15,192 nt of DNA from assembly GCA_002453275.1 (NCBI GenBank), contig DKGN01000068.1, forward strand, positions 1 to 15,192. Reading direction: 5' to 3'. The DNA comes from Caryophanales bacterium UBA6769 (lineage in GTDB: Bacteria; Bacillota; Bacilli; Bacillales; UBA6769). Positions within the stretch are counted from its first letter, which is position 1. Each line of letters begins with the position of its first letter. This document shows, one piece after another, positions 6,013 to 13,696 of this stretch. The notes under the pieces were generated by a model. It saw only the letters and a program-made list of their open reading frames with translations. It ran no database searches and had not been told where the DNA came from. Made by a program: the position numbers and the translations under genes.

Positions 6013-6053
6013 TAAAAGAAAAAAGCTTGAGAGGCTAATGGCTTTTCAAGCTT
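6013..6053 (-). terminator. Rho-independent terminator after the metallophosphoesterase gene
   Basis: On the minus strand AAGCTTGA and TCAAGCTT form an 8 bp stem around a 15-base loop, followed by TTTTCTTTT. The stem begins inside the stop codon (6054-6052). The large loop makes it weaker than the other terminators in the window. Confidence 0.7.
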
Positions 6054-6897
6054 ACGACTTGCTAGTTTTTAGAGTAACGACGATAATCTCAGGAAAGTTA
6101 AAAATTCTAAAAGGCATGATGCTATTTCCTAATCCTCGACTAATCACTACATTTGTTTTTTGCTTTTTAATAATTCCAGAAGTATACTTTGGCAATATTC
6201 CTTGACCTGGTGACAGTAGTCCACCTAAAAATGGTATTCTTACTTGACCACCATGAGCATGACCGGAAAAAACAAGATCAATATTGTTTTTAGCATAAAC
6301 AGAAAGAAATTCAGGCCTATGTGATAGCAGTATACGGAATGAAGCAGGTTCGCTATCTGCTAGGGCTTTTTCAATATTTTCATCAATGATTGCCGCTTCA
6401 GTTTTGTTTTCTAGTCCATTCATTAACGGATCATGAATTCCTGCAATTACGAGCGAGTCGGATTCTTTCCGAATATGCTTCCATCCATTTTGTAAAACAT
6501 GCACACCTCTTGCCTGTAAAGATTGGATAATTTCATTTGTTCGATTCGTAGCCACTTCATGGTTGCCCGTTACATAATAGATTGGTGCAATCTCTTTAAT
6601 CCCATCGATTAATTTTAAGCTTCTGCCTAACTTATAGCGATTACTGTCGATGAAGTCACCTGTAAAAAATATTACATCAGGCTTCTCATTCTTTATTTGT
6701 TGGATTAATCTTGTTTGATTTTTTCCGAATGTAGCATCATGAAGATCAGACAAGTGCATTATTTTAAGTTCATCAAAAGCTGCTGCAATTTTCTCAGAGT
6801 TAACTTCATGTCTTGTGACTATAATCCATTTATTATTGACGTACAAAAACAATGCAATCAAAATCACAATTATAAAGGAGATCAGTCTTCTATTCAT
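6052..6897 (-). CDS. Membrane-anchored metallophosphoesterase
   Basis: A 281-residue calcineurin-like phosphoesterase related to the B. subtilis YkuE/YpbG type. An N-terminal hydrophobic helix (5-20) after the basic start MNRR anchors it in the membrane or serves as an uncleaved signal, so the catalytic domain probably faces outward. All five metal-binding blocks are present: DLH (51-53), GD (80-81), GNHE (111-114), SH (192-193) and GHAHGG (212-217). These would hold two metal ions and hydrolyse a phosphoester, but the substrate cannot be told from the sequence; relatives have been linked to phospholipid or nucleotide substrates. The ATG at 6897 has GGAAAGG seven bases upstream. It is a single-gene unit between the ynbB terminator and its own, and I saw no confident promoter in the roughly 100-base gap upstream. 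In B. subtilis glnR-glnA occupy this place after ynbB. Confidence 0.9.
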   Translation of the reverse strand: MNRRLISFIIVILIALFLYVNNKWIIVTRHEVNSEKIAAAFDELKIMHLSDLHDATFGKNQTRLIQQIKNEKPDVIFFTGDFIDSNRYKLGRSLKLIDGIKEIAPIYYVTGNHEVATNRTNEIIQSLQARGVHVLQNGWKHIRKESDSLVIAGIHDPLMNGLENKTEAAIIDENIEKALADSEPASFRILLSHRPEFLSVYAKNNIDLVFSGHAHGGQVRIPFLGGLLSPGQGILPKYTSGIIKKQKTNVVISRGLGNSIMPFRIFNFPEIIVVTLKTSKS

Positions 6898-7000
6898 CTC
6901 TAAACCTTTCCAACAAAATTTTAGTTGTTCTTTGCAAAGTATTACTATGTTATCAAATATATGCTACCCATCATAAGACATATCATGCTTTTGCGTTTGG

Positions 7001-7035
7001 AAATAAATAAACGACAGAAAGAGTTCCTGTCGTTT
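7001..7035 (-). terminator. Rho-independent terminator after ynbB
   Basis: On the minus strand AAACGACAG and CTGTCGTTT form a perfect 9 bp stem around a nine-base loop, followed by the T-rich tail ATTTATTT. It ends the spoVK-hflX-ynbB operon. Confidence 0.88.
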
Positions 7036-7050
7036 GGTTCATCGATTTTG

Positions 7051-8322
7051 TTAAAACGAAATATAGCCTTCTGTAGCAAGTTGGTCAAGAGCTTGTAAGA
7101 TTGCAATTTTAACGTGTGTATAAGTGAGACCGCCTTGAACGTAGGCAGCATAAGGAGGTCGAATTGGTCCATCCGCAGACAACTCTATACTAGAGCCTTG
7201 AATAAAAGCGCCAGCTGCCATAATGACATGATCATCATAGCCTGGCATTTCGCTTGGATACGGGGTAACGTGAGAATTGACTGGGGAGGAATATTGAATC
7301 GCTTGGCAAAATGAAATCATTTCTTCTTTTGAGCTAAAATTAACTGATTGAACAAGATCTCCTCGTTTTTCATCCCATTTTGGATAAGCTTCATAGCCAA
7401 ATTCACTCATAATAGCACTAGTGAAAATTGCACCTTTTTGCGCCTGGGCCACAATATGTGGTGCTAGAAATAATCCTTGATACGTTTCCAATAAACTATA
7501 GAGTGTTGCTCCGATTTCACTACCAACTCCTGGTGCTGAATATCGATGGGCACACTGTTCAATCAATTCTTCCTTGCCAGCCAAGTATCCCCCGGTTTTT
7601 ACGATTCCGCCGCCTGGATTTTTGATTAAAGATCCAGCAATCAAATCTACACCTACGTGACAAGGCTCTTCTTCTTCTACAAATTCCCCATAACAATTAT
7701 CTACAAAAACAATAAGATCTTCTTTAATCGCTTTGACAAACGCTGTCATTTCCGCAATATCTTTCATTGTGAACGGCGGCCGATTAGAATACCCTTTCGA
7801 TCGTTGAATGCCAATGACCTTCGTCTGTTCGTTAATATTTTGTTTCACTTGTTCAAAGTCAACTTGTCCATCTTCTGTCAAGGAAACATCACGATAACGA
7901 ATCTTAAATTCTTTTAAGGAACCGTTATTGCTACCGCTTATCCCAATCACATCATGCAGAGTATCATAAGGTTCGCCTGTAATATAAAGTAGCTCATCAT
8001 CCGGACGCAAAACACCGAAGAGTGCTAATGAGATTGCATGTGTTCCAGACATAATCTGAGGTCGAACGATTGCTGCTTCAGCGCCAAATATTTCAGCATA
8101 TACTTCTTCCAAAACATCTCTTCCGATATCATCATAGCCATACCCTGTAGAGGGCGTAAAGTGGAAATCGCTCACTTGATTGTTACGAAAAGCTTGTAAA
8201 ACTCTAAATTGGTTTCTTTCAGAAATTTCATCGATTCGTTTATGTAAGTGTAATATTTTTGATTCTATTTCTTTTACGATAGGTTGTAATTTCTCTCCAT
8301 ATTCTAATTTGCTGTACATCAT
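7051..8322 (-). CDS. ynbB: YnbB, PLP-dependent methionine gamma-lyase family protein
   Basis: A 423-residue pyridoxal-phosphate enzyme of the Met_gamma_lyase family (YnbB, sometimes called aluminium resistance protein). By fold it belongs to the cystathionine-lyase group (type I), but its true substrate has not been settled. Visible features are SDFHFTPSTGYGYDDIGRD (51-69), the cofactor-contacting SGTHAIS (92-98), VDNCYGEF (207-214) with the pyridine-binding Asp208, and the probable Schiff-base Lys234 in SLIKNPGGG. Two ATG codons in a row (8322 and 8319) follow AAAGGGG by four and seven bases, and either could be used. It begins 14 bases after the hflX stop codon, as in B. subtilis, so the genes are co-transcribed. 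The glnR-glnA pair that follows in B. subtilis is missing here. Confidence 0.93.
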   Translation of the reverse strand: MMYSKLEYGEKLQPIVKEIESKILHLHKRIDEISERNQFRVLQAFRNNQVSDFHFTPSTGYGYDDIGRDVLEEVYAEIFGAEAAIVRPQIMSGTHAISLALFGVLRPDDELLYITGEPYDTLHDVIGISGSNNGSLKEFKIRYRDVSLTEDGQVDFEQVKQNINEQTKVIGIQRSKGYSNRPPFTMKDIAEMTAFVKAIKEDLIVFVDNCYGEFVEEEEPCHVGVDLIAGSLIKNPGGGIVKTGGYLAGKEELIEQCAHRYSAPGVGSEIGATLYSLLETYQGLFLAPHIVAQAQKGAIFTSAIMSEFGYEAYPKWDEKRGDLVQSVNFSSKEEMISFCQAIQYSSPVNSHVTPYPSEMPGYDDHVIMAAGAFIQGSSIELSADGPIRPPYAAYVQGGLTYTHVKIAILQALDQLATEGYISF

Positions 8323-8336
8323 TTTTCCCCTTTAAT

Positions 8337-9599
8337 CTATTCGTGCTTAAAAATTGAATCGGCAATATTTTTTGGCGCAAGTCCCCTAATTAAAAATTCC
8401 TGTTCTTGTTCGAGCCATGTTTTATCCGCCATAATTGTTCGCGACTGAAGTAAGGATAATAGTCTTCCATCATGAACAGGCACTCGAAGTGTGTAATGAA
8501 TAAGTTCCGATTGGATCTTATCCTGAATAAGCTTAATTAATTTTGTAATGTCATGTTCATTAAAAGTTGAAATTAAAATAGAATCATCAGTCGTATAAAA
8601 AATTGATTCTAATAAATCTTTTTTATTATATACATTAACTCTAGGAATGTTGTCTGCCTTCAATTCATGTAATAAATGATGAACTGTCCGTTCATGCTCA
8701 AAATAGTTCTCATGGGATGCATCGATAACATGAAGGATGAGATCAGCTTCAGTCACTTCTTCTAATGTTGAGCGGAATGCCGCAATTAGTTCTGTTGGCA
8801 AATCTTGTATAAATCCAACAGTGTCAGTTAGTAAAACAGTTAGTGGCTTAAAAAGGTCCATTTTTCTCGTTAGTGGATCAAGCGTCGCAAACAGCTTATC
8901 TTCCTCAAAAGATTCACCAACTGTCAATCGGTTAAACAACGTAGATTTTCCTGCGTTTGTATACCCAACGAGAGTGACTTGAAAGACATCGTTTCTTTTC
9001 CGACGCTCCTTATAACGGGAACGATGTTCAACAATTTTTGTAAGCTGCTCCTCAATCGATTTGATACGCCGGCGAATGTGTCTCCGATCAGTTTCAAGCT
9101 GTGTTTCACCTGGACCTCTCGTGCCAATTCCACCGCCTAGTCTTGACAACGCTGTTCCCTTTCCAATTAAGCGTGGTAACATGTATTTTAACTGTGCAAG
9201 CTCAACTTGGAGCTGTCCTTCCTTAGACCTAGCTCGAGAAGCGAAAATATCTAAAATTAACTGTGTGCGGTCAATTATTTTTAAATCAAAAAAATCTGTA
9301 AGGTTTCTTAACTGACCAGCAGATAATTCATCGTTAAAAATAATGACATGAATGTCTTCACTGCTCTCTACAAAGGCTAAAATTTCTTGTAATTTCCCTT
9401 TACCTATATAATAAGCAGAATCAATTCGATTCCGCTTCTGGGTAAAGGTATGAATGACTTCCCCGTTAGCCGTTTCTGTTAGTGCAGCTAATTCTTTCAT
9501 CAATTCATCGTGTCTTTCGTTCATCTGTGGCAATTCACAGCCGACAAGTATGACTCTTTCTTTTGTAAACTTTTCGTTCAATCGACAACCTACTTTCAC
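8337..9599 (-). CDS. hflX: GTPase HflX
   Basis: Ribosome-associated GTPase (YnbA in B. subtilis) that binds the large subunit and splits stalled or hibernating 70S ribosomes, for example after heat shock. The N-terminal HflX domain (about 15-200) includes YYIGKGK (63-69), DRTQLILDIFASRA (110-123) and the glycine-rich GGGIGTRGPGE (155-165). It is followed by a helical stretch and the G domain: P-loop GYTNAGKS (212-219), DTVG (259-262) and NKKD (325-328). The length, about 420 residues, is normal. The start is unsure: GTG at 9599 has no ribosome binding site, while TTG at 9581 has only a weak AGG. It begins 24 bases after the spoVK stop codon, so translation may be coupled. A seven-codon frame from ATG 9619 overlaps the GTG in a GTGA arrangement. 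Confidence 0.95.
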   Translation of the reverse strand: MKVGCRLNEKFTKERVILVGCELPQMNERHDELMKELAALTETANGEVIHTFTQKRNRIDSAYYIGKGKLQEILAFVESSEDIHVIIFNDELSAGQLRNLTDFFDLKIIDRTQLILDIFASRARSKEGQLQVELAQLKYMLPRLIGKGTALSRLGGGIGTRGPGETQLETDRRHIRRRIKSIEEQLTKIVEHRSRYKERRKRNDVFQVTLVGYTNAGKSTLFNRLTVGESFEEDKLFATLDPLTRKMDLFKPLTVLLTDTVGFIQDLPTELIAAFRSTLEEVTEADLILHVIDASHENYFEHERTVHHLLHELKADNIPRVNVYNKKDLLESIFYTTDDSILISTFNEHDITKLIKLIQDKIQSELIHYTLRVPVHDGRLLSLLQSRTIMADKTWLEQEQEFLIRGLAPKNIADSIFKHE

Positions 9600-9623
9600 T
9601 GCAGTTTTGTTACACTCATCTTA

Positions 9624-10559
9624 TCAAAGTTGTGCGTCGTCTTCTAGTTGGACATCTGCTGCCTGTAATGTCATGAGCTGTTTACGATTAAAATTCTCTT
9701 CTTTTAATAAGCGAACGGCCTGTTTTCGAATTGAACGTTCAATAAGATTTCTTATATAACGAGCATTGCTAAAAGCTGATTGATTTGTCGCACGATATCG
9801 TTCAAGGTGGTTTTTAACTTTCCATTCGGCTTCTTTTGTTAAAAAATAATCCCTTTCATTTGCCATCCGTCTAGCAATTTCAATTAATTCATCATTTGAA
9901 TAATCTGGAAAAGTCATAACGATTGGAAATCTGGAAGGCATACCTGGATTCATTGACATAAAGTAATCCATTTCTTGTGGGTATCCTGCCAATATTAAAA
10001 TGATGTCATGCTGATTGTCTTCCATCGCTTTGACCAACGTATCGATTGCTTCTTTTCCGAAGTCTTTTTCCCCACCTCTTGACAAAGAGTACGCCTCATC
10101 AATAAATAAAACCCCACCATGAGCTTTCTTAATTAACTCTCGAGTTTTTTGGGCAGTATGGCCAATATATTCACCAACAAGATCAGCCCTTTCCACTTCA
10201 ATAAGATGACCTTTTGATAAAACATTGAGATCATAAAAAAGTTTAGCTAAAAAACGAGCAACTGTCGTTTTACCTGTTCCAGGATTCCCTTTAAAAAGCA
10301 TGTGCAATGCTTGCTTTTCCTGCTTAAGACCGACTTTTCCTCGGGTTTGATTAATATAGATCCACGCATAGATTTCGTTTATTAAACGTTTAATTTCTTG
10401 CATGCCGACCAACGTTTGTAAGTCTTTTTGAATCAATTCAAGAGGAGAATGCTTCGACAAGTCCATTTCATCTATCTCCGAGTGATAAGTCTCATGCAGA
10501 TGCTGATTTAATACAATATTAATTTGCCCATTTGCTCTTTTAACTGTTGTACTACCCAT
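9624..10559 (-). CDS. spoVK: SpoVK, stage V sporulation AAA ATPase
   Basis: A 311-residue AAA+ ATPase of the CbxX/CfqX (CbbX) family, matching B. subtilis SpoVK (SpoVJ), which is needed for spore maturation in the mother cell. The AAA core has Walker A GNPGTGKT (91-98), VERADLVGEYIGHTAQKT (122-139), Walker B VLFIDEA (150-156), and NPGMPSRF with Arg210 as the likely arginine finger, followed by the helical lid containing NARYIRNLIERS. The ATG at 10559 has GAGGTG seven bases upstream. It is first of the spoVK-hflX-ynbB operon. Upstream, TTGTCA and TATACT on the minus strand (10624-10619 and 10599-10594) are 19 bases apart, a poor sigma-A spacing. In B. subtilis a sporulation sigma factor reads this gene, but I could not fit a sigma-E or sigma-K promoter with confidence. 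Confidence 0.95.
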   Translation of the reverse strand: MGSTTVKRANGQINIVLNQHLHETYHSEIDEMDLSKHSPLELIQKDLQTLVGMQEIKRLINEIYAWIYINQTRGKVGLKQEKQALHMLFKGNPGTGKTTVARFLAKLFYDLNVLSKGHLIEVERADLVGEYIGHTAQKTRELIKKAHGGVLFIDEAYSLSRGGEKDFGKEAIDTLVKAMEDNQHDIILILAGYPQEMDYFMSMNPGMPSRFPIVMTFPDYSNDELIEIARRMANERDYFLTKEAEWKVKNHLERYRATNQSAFSNARYIRNLIERSIRKQAVRLLKEENFNRKQLMTLQAADVQLEDDAQL

Positions 10560-10638
10560 GAAGCGTCACCTCACTAGTCATATTCATGGTAACAGTATAC
10601 GAAAACAGTTAAAAAGTGTGACAAACGCCTATATACGT

Positions 10639-10666
10639 AAAAAAATACCCCTAATGGGGTATTTTT
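10639..10666 (-). terminator. Strong rho-independent terminator after hfq
   Basis: On the minus strand AAAAATACCCC and GGGGTATTTTT form a perfect 11 bp stem with the loop ATTA, running into a total of seven Ts. The stem begins within the hfq stop codon (10667-10665). It closes the mutS-mutL-miaA-hfq operon. Confidence 0.95.
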
Positions 10667-10892
10667 ATCCTTCTAAAGATAATTGCACAGGCTTGCTTGG
10701 TGTAAACGTTGAAATCGCATGCTTAAAAATTAATTGTTGCTTTCCTTCAGCCTCCAACACGACGGTATAATTATCAAAACCTTTAATTAATCCTTTTAAT
10801 TGAAAGCCATTCATTAAATAAACAGTGACAAAAATATTTTCACGCCGTAATGAATTTAGAAATTGATCTTGAATATTCACTTGTTGCTTCAT
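10665..10892 (-). CDS. hfq: RNA chaperone Hfq
   Basis: A 75-residue Sm-like protein that forms a hexameric ring and binds small RNAs and mRNAs. The N-terminal helix (NIQDQFLNSLRREN), the Sm1 region (VTVYLMNGFQLKGLIKGFDNY) and the Sm2 signature IFKHAIST are all present. The tail is short (PSKPVQLSLEG), as usual in Bacillus, unlike the long tail of the E. coli protein. The ATG at 10892 has AGAGGAGGA six bases upstream. A longer frame starting at 10943 is not needed, because it only reads back into the end of miaA. It lies 47 bases after miaA, the classical miaA-hfq pairing, and without an evident promoter of its own is likely transcribed from upstream. Confidence 0.97.
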   Translation of the reverse strand: MKQQVNIQDQFLNSLRRENIFVTVYLMNGFQLKGLIKGFDNYTVVLEAEGKQQLIFKHAISTFTPSKPVQLSLEG

Positions 10893-10939
10893 TGAAAATC
10901 CTCCTCTTTTCACAAACCTCTTTATAACTGTTTCTCTAT

Positions 10940-11869
10940 TCAATAGAACTTTCCTGCAACATATTCGATGATTTTTTGTTTTTTTTCACTTGAATGGTTC
11001 GTCATGTTAAACCATGTGACGTCCATTTTGTTTTTAAACCATGTTAATTGCCTTTTTGCATATCGACGCGAGTTTCTTTTGAGTAGCTCAATCGCCTCAT
11101 GCTTAGACAAAGTACCGTCAAAAAATAAAAATAATTCCTTATAACCGATGGCCTGTATAGCTTGGGAGTTCTTTATCCCCTGCCGATACAATTGAGCCGC
11201 TTCCTCAATTAGACCTTCTTCTATCATATCATCTACTCGACGATTGATTCTATCGTATAATTCTTCTCTATCCATCGTTAACCCAATGAGAAGCGTATCA
11301 TAAATTGGGTCTATATGTTGTTGAGTTCGTCGTTTTGAAAAGGGCTCACCCGTAACGTGATGAACTTCAAGTGCTCGAATGACCCGTCGACGATTGTTAG
11401 GGTGAATATTTTTATAACTACTAGCATCAATAATATGTAATTTATCGTGGAGAGCATGATTCCCATATTGTTCAGCATAGTCTTCCATTTTTGCCCTAAA
11501 AATCGGATCTGCTTTAAAACTTGTAAATTGATAATCATGTGTGATTGCTTGAATATAAAGGCCGGTTCCTCCTACAAGAATAGGTAGCCTCTGCTTACAA
11601 TGAATGTGTGAAATAATCTGGCGCGCTTCTTTTTGAAAATCTGAGACCGAAAAAGGTTCATTTGGTTCCTTAATATCTACCATATAGTGAGGAATGCCTT
11701 CCATTTCTTCTTCTGTCACTTTTGCGGTGCCGATATCTAAGCCACGATATATTTGCATTGAATCTCCGCTAATGATTTCGCCAGTAAATTGCTTCGCTAA
11801 CTCGATGCTAATCTCCGTTTTACCTACTGCGGTAGGACCTACAATAACTAATAATCGCTCCTTCATCAT
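10940..11869 (-). CDS. miaA: tRNA dimethylallyltransferase MiaA
   Basis: Transfers a dimethylallyl group to N6 of adenosine 37 in tRNAs that read codons starting with U, which steadies codon pairing. The 309-residue protein, of family-typical length, has the P-loop-like GPTAVGKT (11-18) that grips the dimethylallyl diphosphate, then SGDSMQIYRGLDIGTAK (34-50), VGGTGLYI (99-106), HPNNRRRVIRALE (156-168), and the conserved C-terminal QAIGYKEL and NSRRYAKRQLTWFK. Tandem ATG codons lie at 11869 and 11866, only four bases after the mutL stop codon. There is no strong ribosome binding site, so translation is probably coupled to mutL. Confidence 0.97.
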   Translation of the reverse strand: MMKERLLVIVGPTAVGKTEISIELAKQFTGEIISGDSMQIYRGLDIGTAKVTEEEMEGIPHYMVDIKEPNEPFSVSDFQKEARQIISHIHCKQRLPILVGGTGLYIQAITHDYQFTSFKADPIFRAKMEDYAEQYGNHALHDKLHIIDASSYKNIHPNNRRRVIRALEVHHVTGEPFSKRRTQQHIDPIYDTLLIGLTMDREELYDRINRRVDDMIEEGLIEEAAQLYRQGIKNSQAIQAIGYKELFLFFDGTLSKHEAIELLKRNSRRYAKRQLTWFKNKMDVTWFNMTNHSSEKKQKIIEYVAGKFY

Positions 11870-11873
11870 GCAG

Positions 11874-13691
11874 TCACATCACTCGTTTAAACATTTTTTC
11901 CAATTCATACGCTGAAAAGTGGATCATAACAGGACGCCCGTGGGGGCACGTGTACGGCTTTTCGCAAGCTCTAAGCGATTGTAATAGTGCAAACATATCA
12001 TCGTTGTCTAAAAACTGATTTGCTTTGATTGAAAGCTTGCAAGACATCATAATTGCAGTATCTTCGCGTAGATCTTTAACATTTACCTTTTTATCCTCGA
12101 GCACGAAATCCACGATGTTTCGAATCGTTTCTTCTTCTTTTCCAGTTGGAAACCATGTTGGATGAGAACGAACGATAAATGCCTTATCTCCAAATTGTTC
12201 AAAAAATAAACCTATCTCATGGAAAAGTGCAAGATTTTCTTCAACTAAAATTGCCTCCTCATGATTCAATTCTAACGTAAGTGGAATCATAAGATCTTGT
12301 AATTCTCTCTGAGGTTCGCCGAGCTTATCACGATAAAATTCATACTTAATTCTTTCTTGTGCTGCGTGTTGGTCAATTAAATAAAGACCATTATCATTTT
12401 GCGCGATAATATATGTCCCATGAATTTGACCGACAGGATACAATGGTGGAACTGTCTCTTTCTCTTTAGACTGCTCCACACCATTCATTGTAAGATGAGT
12501 TGCTTGTTCTTTCACTATTTCTTCGCTAGTTTCAACCGGTTGAAACTTTGATTGATTATAACTGTCGTCACTAGAAGTATAAATGTCATCCTTTACAAAT
12601 TGCTCGACCTCTTTGTTCACATGATTTTTTGTTGAAAATTGGAAAGCGAGCTTTTGTTGGTGTATGTCTTCTTTATCACTTTCTTGTGCTCTTATTTCTG
12701 GGATGAGATTTGTTTCTTGTAATCTTTCGCGAATTGTCGTTGTCAGAAGATCGGTTAATTCTTTTTCTTTACTTAAACGTACATCAAGCTTTGATGGGTG
12801 AACATTCACATCAATAAGCGTCGGGTTCATTTTAATATGGATGACAGAAATCGGAAACCTTCCAATCGGAAGCAATGTATGATAACCAGCAATAACGGCA
12901 TTTGCTAATGTGTAATTCCTAATGTATCTTCCATTGACAAATAAAGAAATGTATTTTCTTGAAGCTCTCGTTTCTTCAGGCTTTGCTAAAAGCCCCATCA
13001 TTTCGAAATCTAACGAGCTATTTTTAAATGGGATCATTTTTTTCGCAACCGACAAGCCATAAATCGCTGATGCTACTTGTAATAAATCATTTCCGCCATT
13101 TGTTTTTATAATTTGTCTATGATTATGGAAAAAATGAAATGAGATTTCTGGATGAGCAAGAGCGAGTCGGTAAATAATATCCGTTATGTTACCTAATTCA
13201 GTATGGACGGTTTTTAAATATTTTAACCGCGCGGGAGTATTAAAAAATAACTGTGTTACTGTTACTTCTGTTCCTTTTCGACTTGCGGTAACTGTATTTT
13301 CCTGTAATTCTCCTGCCTCCACGATAATATGTGTCCCTGGTCCATCACCAACACACGTTTTTATGTCAATTTTTGAGACAGAAGCAATACTCGGAATCGC
13401 TTCGCCACGAAAGCCAAGTGAACGAATTGAAAATAAGTCGCGCTCATTTTTAATTTTGCTAGTTGCGTGCCGTTCGAAGGCTAATACGCAATCTTCTCGA
13501 TCGATACCATTGCCGTTATCTGTAACTTTAATTGATTGTAACCCACCGTCTTCAATTTCAATTTTGATAATGGAGCTATTTGCATCGATTGAATTTTCGA
13601 CAAGTTCTTTGACGACTGAGGCTGGACGTTCGACAACTTCACCAGCCGCTATTTGGTTTGATAATTGTTCATCTAAGACAACGATGCCCAT
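11874..13691 (-). CDS. mutL: DNA mismatch repair protein MutL
   Basis: Partner of MutS in mismatch repair; this type also nicks the new strand. The 605-residue protein has an N-terminal GHKL ATPase domain (Glu29, Asn33, VTDNGNGI with Asp58, GFRGEA 93-98, and HPSK 298-301). A low-conservation polar linker (about 330-415) follows, then a C-terminal endonuclease domain: DQHAAQERIKYE (440-451), SCKLSIKANQ and CPHGRP (582-587). QDLMIPL (465-471) matches the beta-clamp-binding motif of B. subtilis MutL. The nuclease motif means it should act like the Bacillus enzyme rather than E. coli MutL, which needs MutH. The ATG at 13691 has AGAGGTGA, which includes the mutS stop codon, five bases upstream. 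An in-frame GTG at 13700 would overlap that site and is unlikely. Confidence 0.97.
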   Translation of the reverse strand: MGIVVLDEQLSNQIAAGEVVERPASVVKELVENSIDANSSIIKIEIEDGGLQSIKVTDNGNGIDREDCVLAFERHATSKIKNERDLFSIRSLGFRGEAIPSIASVSKIDIKTCVGDGPGTHIIVEAGELQENTVTASRKGTEVTVTQLFFNTPARLKYLKTVHTELGNITDIIYRLALAHPEISFHFFHNHRQIIKTNGGNDLLQVASAIYGLSVAKKMIPFKNSSLDFEMMGLLAKPEETRASRKYISLFVNGRYIRNYTLANAVIAGYHTLLPIGRFPISVIHIKMNPTLIDVNVHPSKLDVRLSKEKELTDLLTTTIRERLQETNLIPEIRAQESDKEDIHQQKLAFQFSTKNHVNKEVEQFVKDDIYTSSDDSYNQSKFQPVETSEEIVKEQATHLTMNGVEQSKEKETVPPLYPVGQIHGTYIIAQNDNGLYLIDQHAAQERIKYEFYRDKLGEPQRELQDLMIPLTLELNHEEAILVEENLALFHEIGLFFEQFGDKAFIVRSHPTWFPTGKEEETIRNIVDFVLEDKKVNVKDLREDTAIMMSCKLSIKANQFLDNDDMFALLQSLRACEKPYTCPHGRPVMIHFSAYELEKMFKRVM

Positions 13692-13696
13692 CAATC

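Noticed and set aside
9596..9619. Seven-codon upstream frame (ATG at 9619) whose stop overlaps the hflX GTG
   Set aside because: The geometry suits translational coupling, but there is no ribosome binding site and the hflX start itself is uncertain; a chance frame this short is common.
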